A stretch of 9,639 bases of DNA. Origin: an uncultured Collinsella sp. GTDB taxonomy: Bacteria; Actinomycetota; Coriobacteriia; Coriobacteriales; Coriobacteriaceae. The position numbers and the translations under genes were made by a program. The DNA is taken from assembly GCA_902496845.1 (NCBI GenBank), contig CABVCJ010000070.1, positions 1 through 9,639 of the forward strand. The letters are read 5' to 3'. Shown piece after piece: positions 1-4,477 of this stretch. Under the pieces are notes generated by a model. That model was not told the origin of the DNA. It was given only the letters and a program-made list of their open reading frames with translations, and did not search any database. Each line of letters begins with the position of its first letter. Within the stretch, counting starts at the first letter, position 1.

Positions 1-241
1 CGCGTTGGCTGGATGCGATTACGGCAGCCTGATTGAACGAGCAGCTGTGCGCTTGGCATTGGATGGCAAGTTCACCTTGCGCCGGGCAAGGGACCAGAAC
101 GGCGGCGACGCGACTTGATAGCAATGCAAATGCTGTGCGCTCATCGGGCGAAAGACATTCTGCTTCAACGATGACGAGCTTGGGTGGTGCGCTGTTTGTG
201 CGAAGCGTGGCTCGGTACGTGCGGACCGAAGAACCCGACAT
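1..241 (-). CDS. Unrecognised protein, N-terminal part (runs off the window)
   Basis: An open frame starts at the ATG at 241-239 and runs 80 codons to the window edge without a stop. A good Shine-Dalgarno (CAGGAG, plus-strand 248-253) lies six bases before the ATG, which makes this frame more credible than the plus-strand frame across the same bases. The protein begins MSGSSVRTYRATLRTN and continues through PKLVIVEAECLSPDERTAF and a hydrophobic stretch, AAVLVPCPAQGELAI. It has several cysteines, no signal peptide and no motif I can name. It is transcribed away from the small Xre-type regulator, with a large palindrome between the two start sites, so it is probably repressed by that regulator. 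Such pairs occur in toxin-antitoxin, restriction-control and phage-derived modules, but nothing here picks one. The function is unknown. Confidence 0.6.
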   Translation of the reverse strand, partial: MSGSSVRTYRATLRTNSAPPKLVIVEAECLSPDERTAFALLSSRVAAVLVPCPAQGELAIQCQAHSCSFNQAAVIASSQR

Positions 242-264
242 AGAAAACTCCTGTGTATTCGGCA

Positions 265-288
265 AAACGTAAACTATAGTTTACGTTT
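265..288. promoter_or_regulatory. 24-bp perfect palindrome, likely operator and divergent promoter
   Basis: The sequence is a perfect inverted repeat with half-site AAACGTAAACTA, with no spacer and no mismatch. Its centre holds TATAGT at 275-280 on the plus strand and, by symmetry, the same hexamer at 278-273 on the minus strand. Both match five of six bases of the sigma-70 -10 consensus. The palindrome lies 24 bp before the minus-strand ATG (241) and 30 bp before the Xre-gene ATG (318). A dimeric HTH protein bound here would cover both -10 elements and could repress both genes at once. No good -35 hexamer is visible on either side, so the promoter assignment is weaker than the operator assignment. 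Confidence 0.6.
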
Positions 289-317
289 ATGTTCGGCTCC
301 ATTTCAAACTCGGCTGC

Positions 318-536
318 ATGGACGAACGTGCGAAACAGATTCTTGGCAGGCGGGTCGAAGAGACGCGCAGAGACCTTGGTATCTCCAAGGTTGATTTTTG
401 TGTGGCGACAGGAATCAGCCGACCCTACCTCGACCGAATCGAAGATGGGACGGCAAATTTCACGCTCAAGGTTCTATTTAAGATCGCACCCGCACTCGGC
501 ATGACGGTGTCAGAACTTCTCGAGGGTATCGAGTAG
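318..536 (+). CDS. Small Xre/Cro-family helix-turn-helix regulator
   Basis: A 72-residue protein that is essentially one HTH_3 (Xre/Cro) domain. The helix pair ISKVDFCVATGISRPYLDRI (about residues 22-41) has the family pattern, with a conserved turn at TGIS and recognition helix at SRPYLDRIE. It ends in the usual GMTVSELLEG. There is no effector or dimerisation domain, so it resembles controller proteins of restriction systems, small phage repressors or antitoxin-type autoregulators. ATG 318 is the only plausible start: no in-frame start lies between it and the palindrome, and no clear Shine-Dalgarno precedes it. The gene is divergent from an unrecognised minus-strand gene, and the 24-bp palindrome between them is its likely binding site, suggesting autorepression. 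The HTH assignment is firm; the biological role is inferred. Confidence 0.85.
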   Translation: MDERAKQILGRRVEETRRDLGISKVDFCVATGISRPYLDRIEDGTANFTLKVLFKIAPALGMTVSELLEGIE

Positions 537-587
537 CCTTTTTTGCTAGATTTGCCGCTTGTTGAACGGGTCCCCCCGACGGCGGCG

Positions 588-797
588 TGCAAAAACGCGA
601 GTATTCAGCATCCCTCAATAATTTGACGGCAGCCGGGGCCACAAATACGACGCGTAATGTTTTGGATTATCCACAAAATTCAATAATATGAGGAATAACA
701 AGCGCGCGGAACGAGTCTTTCGAGTCGAAAGGCAATTTACAGCCAGCGGTTTTAACGTTCCCGGAAGGGGCGGATGCTGAAAACTCCGCTTTTTGCA
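588..797. repeat. Non-coding element bounded by 26-nt inverted repeats
   Basis: The left arm (588-613) and right arm (772-797) are reverse complements at 22 of 26 positions; each begins or ends with TGCAAAAA and CAGCATCC. They enclose 158 nt containing smaller hairpins: TGGAT-T-ATCCA at 663-673 and CTTTCG-AGT-CGAAAG at 717-731. Just outside the right arm is another stem, GCACGT (795-800) with ACGTGC (814-819). C-rich 571-576 and G-rich 805-809 could extend the outer pairing. The element fills most of the gap between two convergent genes (the Xre gene ends at 536, ansA at 857-855). I see no credible gene in it. It could be a MITE-like repeat, a structured RNA or a bidirectional transcript end. 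No convincing target-site duplication is visible. Confidence 0.55.
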
Positions 798-854
798 CGT
801 TCCGAGGGGTACCACGTGCCCTACTAGGCCCAAAGAGGCGGATTTTGTTTTTTG

Positions 855-1868
855 CTACACCATCGGGATACGGTCGTGGTTGACTTGGCTGTAGAACAGG
901 CGCTGAATCTCTGCCGCATCACGTGACTGGCCGAGCGCCCACATGGTCTTGGCCACGAGCGTCTCGGTGGTCATGTCGTCGCCGCGCAGAATGCCCGGAT
1001 GATCGGCGTAGGCACGGCCGACCTCATAAACACCCAGGTCAAGGCCCTCCTCGGGGACCTGCGTGGTCATAACGACGGTGCGGCCCGAATCGACCCAGCG
1101 GAAAATCGCCTCCTGGAATGATTCGCCGGACTCGCCGAACTCGGGGATACCGCCAATGCCAAAGGTCTCAAGAATTACAGCATCGTAGCTATCGGCAAGG
1201 GCGTCCAGGATACCCGGGTTCACGCCGGGCGTGAGCTTAAGGACAAACACGCGCGGGTCGATGCTGTCGTAGAAACGCACCGGGTTTTCGCCCTGATGCG
1301 TGCCGTGAAGCCCGTTGCGCACAATGCGGTCGTTGCGGATGTAGGCAATGGGCGGATAGTTGACACTAATGAACGCGTTAAAGCTCATGGTGCGCTGCTT
1401 GCGGGCGCGCGTGCCGGCAATGGCGACGCCGCCAAACACGATCGAGACGTCGTGTGAATGCTCGTCGAGCGCATAGAGCAGGCTCTGGTACAGGTTGAGC
1501 TTGGCATCGGTAAAGGGGTTACCCATGGGCTTTTGCGAGCCGGTGAGTACGATGGGCTTGGGACTGTCCTGAATCAGATAGGAAAGCGCTGCCGCGGTGT
1601 AGCTCATGGTGTCGGTGCCGTGCAGGACCACAAAGCCGTCGTGATCGGCATAGCCTTCGACGATGACATCGCGGATGCGCATCCAGTCGCTCGGGCGCAT
1701 ATTGGTGCTGTCGATGTTCATGGGCTGCACGACGTCGAGCTCGCAGAGGCCCGAGATCTCGGGGACGCTCTGGGCGAGTTCCTCACCGGTCAGGGCGGGG
1801 GAGAGGCCGTTACCGTCCTCGGTCGATGCGATGGTGCCGCCCGTGGCGATGAGAAGGATGCGCTTCAT
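855..1868 (-). CDS. ansA: L-asparaginase, type I (cytoplasmic)
   Basis: Hydrolyses L-asparagine to aspartate and ammonia in the cytoplasm. The 337-residue protein starts MKRILLIATGGTIAST, carrying the first asparaginase signature with the nucleophilic threonine at about Thr12. The second signature, VLHGTDTM (82-88), supplies the Thr85-Asp86 pair, and DSTNM (53-57) gives the substrate-binding Ser/Thr. RARKQRTMSF places the catalytic lysine near Lys157. There is no signal peptide, which fits the type I (AnsA) rather than the periplasmic type II enzyme, and the length is normal for the family. The ATG at 1868 was chosen because the conserved beta-strand begins there and AGGA lies about nine bases upstream; an in-frame extension to 1940 would add 24 residues unlike the family. 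It is divergent from guaA and convergent with the Xre gene. Confidence 0.95.
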   Translation of the reverse strand: MKRILLIATGGTIASTEDGNGLSPALTGEELAQSVPEISGLCELDVVQPMNIDSTNMRPSDWMRIRDVIVEGYADHDGFVVLHGTDTMSYTAAALSYLIQDSPKPIVLTGSQKPMGNPFTDAKLNLYQSLLYALDEHSHDVSIVFGGVAIAGTRARKQRTMSFNAFISVNYPPIAYIRNDRIVRNGLHGTHQGENPVRFYDSIDPRVFVLKLTPGVNPGILDALADSYDAVILETFGIGGIPEFGESGESFQEAIFRWVDSGRTVVMTTQVPEEGLDLGVYEVGRAYADHPGILRGDDMTTETLVAKTMWALGQSRDAAEIQRLFYSQVNHDRIPMV

Positions 1869-1919
1869 GCTGGTATTCCTATCGTATTTGCCGCCACAGA
1901 GGCGGAGTCGTTCGGCAGT

Positions 1920-1947
1920 ATTGTGGCACAGGGCGTCCAATGTTCAA
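1920..1947 (-). promoter_or_regulatory. Candidate ansA promoter
   Basis: On the minus strand TTGAAC (1947-1942) is followed after 16 bp by CACAAT (1925-1920), each matching four of six consensus bases. Transcription from here would give a leader of about 45 nt before the ansA ATG at 1868. The match is moderate, and no experimental-type feature confirms it. Confidence 0.3.
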
Positions 1948-2055
1948 ACGTATTACATCATCTGTAACGTTTGGTAACACTTCAATTGCCGTCAAATAGG
2001 GGCCCTGGTCGTGCGTTTGCCGTGCACTGATGGCTGCGAGGGACGAGAAACCCCA

Positions 2056-2070
2056 TATAACGTGTACACT
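2056..2070 (+). promoter_or_regulatory. Candidate guaA -10 region
   Basis: Two overlapping -10-like hexamers, TATAAC (2056-2061) and TACACT (2065-2070), lie in the AT-richer part of the ansA-guaA intergenic region. Neither has a good -35 hexamer at 16-18 bp. Use of either would give a guaA leader of about 60-75 nt that includes the hairpin at 2096-2118. This is weak evidence. Confidence 0.25.
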
Positions 2071-2095
2071 ATGAAAGCAATTTTCGTTTATTCGC

Positions 2096-2130
2096 GCGGG
2101 TGGGCACCGACTCCCCGCCAACAAGAGGGG
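2096..2130 (+). promoter_or_regulatory. Leader hairpin and ribosome binding site of guaA
   Basis: GCGGG-T-GGG (2096-2104) can pair with CTCCCCGC (2111-2118) around a CACCGA loop, giving eight pairs including one G-U and one bulged T. The Shine-Dalgarno GAGGGGG (2124-2130) follows at once and supports ATG 2137 as the start. The C-run at 2113-2116 could instead pair with the G-run of the Shine-Dalgarno, so translation could in principle be modulated, but no known riboswitch architecture is visible. Confidence 0.35.
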
Positions 2131-2136
2131 GAAACC

Positions 2137-3735
2137 ATGGATCAAAAGGCTTCCGCAAAGGTCCTCGTACTCGACTTTGGTGCGCAGTACGGTCAGCTCA
2201 TTGCCCGTCGCGTCCGCGACCTCAACGTGTATTCCGAGATTGTTCCCTGCGACATCTCGGCCGATGAGATTCGCGAGATGAACGCCTCTGCGCTCATCCT
2301 TTCCGGCGGCCCGGCTTCTGTGTATGCCGAGGACGCTCCGTCCATCGATCCTGCCATCTTTGACTTGGGCCTTCCTGTCCTGGGCTTTTGCTACGGCCAT
2401 CAGATCACGGCCGTGACGCTCGGCGGCAAGGTCGGCCATTCCGAGGTGGGCGAGTACGGCCGCGCTACCATTACGCGCACGGCAGGCGCCAAGCTCTTTA
2501 ACTCCACGCCCATGGAGCAGACCGTGTGGATGAGCCATCGCGACGCCGTGTCCGAGGTGCCCGAGGGCTTTACCGTTACCGCCAGCACCGACGTGTGCCC
2601 GGTTGCCGCCATGGAGTGCGTCGAGCGCAAGATCTTCACCACGCAGTTCCACCCCGAGGTCAAGCATTCCGAGTACGGTCAGCAGCTGCTGAGCAACTTC
2701 CTGTTTGAGATCTGTGGCCTGGAGCCCAACTGGAGCATGGACAACCTGGTCGAGACCATGACGGCCGAGTTCCGCGAGAAGGTCGGCGACGACCGCGTGA
2801 TTCTGGCCTTGTCCGGTGGCGTCGACTCCTCCGTCGTGGCAGCTCTTGGCGCCCGCGCCGTGGGCAAGCAGATGACCTGCGTGTTCATCAACCACGGCCT
2901 GCTGCGCAAGGGCGAGCCCGAGCAGGTGGAGGAGGTCTTCACCAAGCAGTTTGACGTCGACTTTATCCACGTCCATGCCGAGGACCGTTATGCCGAGCTT
3001 CTGGCCGGCGTGACCGAGCCCGAAGAGAAGCGCCGCATCATCGGTACGCAGTTCTGGAAAGAGTTCTTCGCCGTGGCGCAGCAGCTCGAGACCGATGGCA
3101 AGCCGGTCAAGTACCTGGCTCAGGGCACCATCTACCCCGACATCATCGAGTCCGGCGCTCGCAAGACGGGCGGCAAGACGGCCACCATCAAGAGCCACCA
3201 TAACCTGATCCCGTTCCCCGAGGGCGTGCACTTCGACCTTATCGAGCCGCTCGACCACTTCTTTAAGGATGAGGTCCGCGCACTTGGTCTGGCGCTTGGC
3301 CTGCCGGGTCATATCGTGTTCCGCCAGCCTTTCCCGGGCCCGGGTCTTGCTATCCGCATCATCGGTGCGGTCGATAAGGAGAAGCTCGAGATCCTCAAGA
3401 ACGCCGACGCTATCGTACGCGAGGAGCTCGACGCCTACAACCAGCGTCTATTTGAGCAGACCGGCGAGCGCAACTCCGAGCACAGCTGCTGGCAGTATTT
3501 CGCGGTTCTGCCCGACATCAAGTCCGTTGGCGTTATGGGCGACGAGCGCACCTATCAGCGCCCGATCATCCTGCGTGCCGTCGAGTCCAGCGATGCCATG
3601 ACCGCCGACTGGGCCAAGCTACCCTACGACGTGCTGGCCCGCATCTCCGGCCGCATCGTGGCCGAGGTTCCCGGTGCAAACCGCGTGTGTTACGACATTA
3701 CGTCCAAGCCGCCCGCGACGATTGAGTGGGAGTAA
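2137..3735 (+). CDS. guaA: GMP synthase, glutamine-hydrolysing
   Basis: Converts XMP to GMP using ATP and glutamine, the last step of guanine nucleotide synthesis, in the cytoplasm. The 532-residue protein has an N-terminal class I glutamine amidotransferase domain (about 8-195) with LILSGGPASVY, the nucleophile Cys85 in LGFCYGHQ, and His172/Glu174 in TQFHPEV completing the triad. The ATP-pyrophosphatase domain follows, with the P-loop SGGVDSS at 226-232 and the QGTIYPDIIES motif. The C-terminal dimerisation domain ends in the characteristic SKPPATIEWE. The length is normal and nothing is missing. ATG 2137 has a strong GAGGGGG ribosome site six bases upstream; the in-frame extension to 2011 would run through the leader and is unlike the family. 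It is divergent from ansA and appears monocistronic, since a strong terminator follows. Confidence 0.98.
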   Translation: MDQKASAKVLVLDFGAQYGQLIARRVRDLNVYSEIVPCDISADEIREMNASALILSGGPASVYAEDAPSIDPAIFDLGLPVLGFCYGHQITAVTLGGKVGHSEVGEYGRATITRTAGAKLFNSTPMEQTVWMSHRDAVSEVPEGFTVTASTDVCPVAAMECVERKIFTTQFHPEVKHSEYGQQLLSNFLFEICGLEPNWSMDNLVETMTAEFREKVGDDRVILALSGGVDSSVVAALGARAVGKQMTCVFINHGLLRKGEPEQVEEVFTKQFDVDFIHVHAEDRYAELLAGVTEPEEKRRIIGTQFWKEFFAVAQQLETDGKPVKYLAQGTIYPDIIESGARKTGGKTATIKSHHNLIPFPEGVHFDLIEPLDHFFKDEVRALGLALGLPGHIVFRQPFPGPGLAIRIIGAVDKEKLEILKNADAIVREELDAYNQRLFEQTGERNSEHSCWQYFAVLPDIKSVGVMGDERTYQRPIILRAVESSDAMTADWAKLPYDVLARISGRIVAEVPGANRVCYDITSKPPATIEWE

Positions 3736-3753
3736 ACGATATTCGTTGATTTC

Positions 3754-3795
3754 AAGCCTCTGACCTGCGAAAACAGGTCGGGGGCTTCTTATTTT
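3754..3795 (+). terminator. Intrinsic terminator of guaA
   Basis: A 14-bp stem pairs 3754-3767 (AAGCCTCTGACCTG) with 3774-3787 (CAGGTCGGGGGCTT), including two G-U pairs in RNA, around the loop CGAAAA. It is followed by CTTATTTT. It begins 18 bases after the guaA stop codon. Confidence 0.9.
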
Positions 3796-3813
3796 GCAAC
3801 CTCTGTGCAACCT
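3795..3813. repeat. Short tandem repeat TGCAACCT
   Basis: The octamer TGCAACCT occurs at 3795-3802 and again at 3806-3813, 11 bp apart, directly after the guaA terminator T-run. It is a small repeat of unknown meaning, possibly the edge of an inserted segment. Confidence 0.4.
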
Positions 3814-3826
3814 TTGCGGTTTCGCG

Positions 3827-3858
3827 CCCCGTGAACAGGGGACGTAGCACTGTTCACG
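3827..3858. repeat. REP-like hairpin with alternative fold
   Basis: CGTGAACAG (3830-3838) pairs perfectly with CTGTTCACG (3850-3858) around an 11-nt loop that contains GTAG. A second, mutually exclusive stem, CCCC (3827-3830) with GGGG (3838-3841), overlaps it. There is no T-run, so it is not a simple terminator. The short GC-rich stem with a GTAG tetranucleotide resembles REP-type palindromes mobilised by RAYT transposases. That comparison is an inference from shape alone; no transposase lies in the window. Confidence 0.45.
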
Positions 3859-3880
3859 TCTGGGCCCATATCGGCACCGA

Positions 3881-4355
3881 TCATTGCCCGCGCTGCTTCT
3901 GCTTGCGCTTCAGCTTCCGCTGCTCGAGGCACGTCGCCCGGTGTTCCTCGCCAGAGGAGAGCTGGCCGTTCCTTGCGAAACCGCGAGGCCACCTATATCC
4001 GCTTGCTGCGGGCTTGCTTGAACCAGTTCCTTTTGAAAGACTCTATACCTCCGAAGAACTTGTTGTACGTCTCACCGTCCTCCTTGGCCTCGTACTTGAC
4101 CAAGGCAAGTTCGATAGTACAGAGGTAATCCGCCACTTGCTCGAGGCGGTAGTCGGTCATCGAGGTCTTGCGGCGTCGGACGACCCCTTTTGAGAGGACC
4201 TTGCCCACCGAGTCGTCTCGCCCGCGGAACAGAAGGAGCGCATCCTCGCGACCTTCGGCGACCTGTGCTGCGAGATGGAGGGCTGCACCATCGTGCAGGG
4301 CCCTTTCCAAAGCGAAGTGTCGAGCCGAAGTGTTGAGCGTCGGCCCTGAATGTTC
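3881..4355 (-). pseudogene. Unrecognised minus-strand coding remnant or small gene, possibly frameshifted
   Basis: A minus-strand frame ending at the stop 3995-3993 reads like real protein. It includes ALHDGAALHLAAQVAEGRED, then MTDYRLEQVADYLCTIELAL and ESFKRNWFKQARSKRI, with third-position GC like the neighbouring genes. From its stop, a frame shifted by one base continues with ARNGQLSSGEEHRATCLEQR and a basic tail, KLKRKQKQRGQ, to a stop at 3883-3881, which looks like a natural C-terminus. The simplest reading is one gene broken by a frameshift and lacking its N-terminus. The alternative is a short intact gene from the ATG at 4160 (55 residues). No convincing Shine-Dalgarno precedes either start. 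The upper boundary given here is approximate; the frame stays open to 4463, but its first part looks like random sequence. The family is not recognised. Confidence 0.35.
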
Positions 4356-4447
4356 AATGACCGTTGTTTTCTGCCCCTCAAGTGGTGAACTTCTCCTCGG
4401 GGCTGTTGATTCCCCCACGCGCCCCCTTCCGTTCTCTGTGTTCCCCT
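4356..4447 (+). other. Leader region upstream of the PTS regulator, with nested inverted repeats
   Basis: No gene is visible. GCCCC (4373-4377) can pair with GGGGC (4399-4403), and inside that AAGT (4380-4383) faces ACTT (4389-4392). A pyrimidine-rich run follows (4411-4447). This could be a protein-binding site or an mRNA leader; nothing identifies it further. Confidence 0.25.
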
Positions 4448-4470
4448 TATACTCCTTGTACAAGGAGGTA
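4448..4470 (+). promoter_or_regulatory. -10 element and palindrome containing the ribosome binding site of the regulator gene
   Basis: TATACT (4448-4453) is a good -10 match, though no clear -35 lies 17 bp upstream. It runs into a perfect 16-bp palindrome, CTCCTTGTACAAGGAG (4452-4467), whose right half is the Shine-Dalgarno AAGGAGGT, eight bases before ATG 4478. If transcripts start upstream, the RNA could fold into a six-pair stem with a GUAC loop that hides the ribosome site. If the TATACT is the real -10, transcription starts inside the palindrome, which would then be an operator at the start point. Confidence 0.45.
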
Positions 4471-4477
4471 AGAAGTC

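Noticed and set aside
33..272. Plus-strand open frame at the left edge
   Set aside because: The opposite strand has a better start with a real ribosome site, a divergent layout and an uninterrupted frame to the edge.
615..833. Minus-strand open frame of 72 codons inside the inverted-repeat element
   Set aside because: It overlaps the repeat arm and internal hairpins, has no ribosome site, and its composition looks like translated structured non-coding DNA.
1869..1940. 24-residue N-terminal extension of L-asparaginase
   Set aside because: The enzyme family begins at the first beta-strand, MKRILLIATGGT. AGGA precedes that ATG, and the extension overlaps the candidate promoter.
2011..2136. 42-residue N-terminal extension of GMP synthase
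   Set aside because: It would cover the leader hairpin and ribosome site and has no counterpart in the family.
1979..2136. Purine riboswitch upstream of guaA
   Set aside because: I cannot find the three-way junction or its conserved loop and junction bases; only a single short hairpin is visible.
1879..3312. Long minus-strand open frame opposite guaA
   Set aside because: It is antisense to a firmly identified gene. Such frames are common opposite GC-rich genes, and the protein shows no family features.
3831..4193. Plus-strand open frame of 120 codons after guaA
   Set aside because: It begins inside the 3830-3858 hairpin without a Shine-Dalgarno and is antisense to the more protein-like minus-strand frame.
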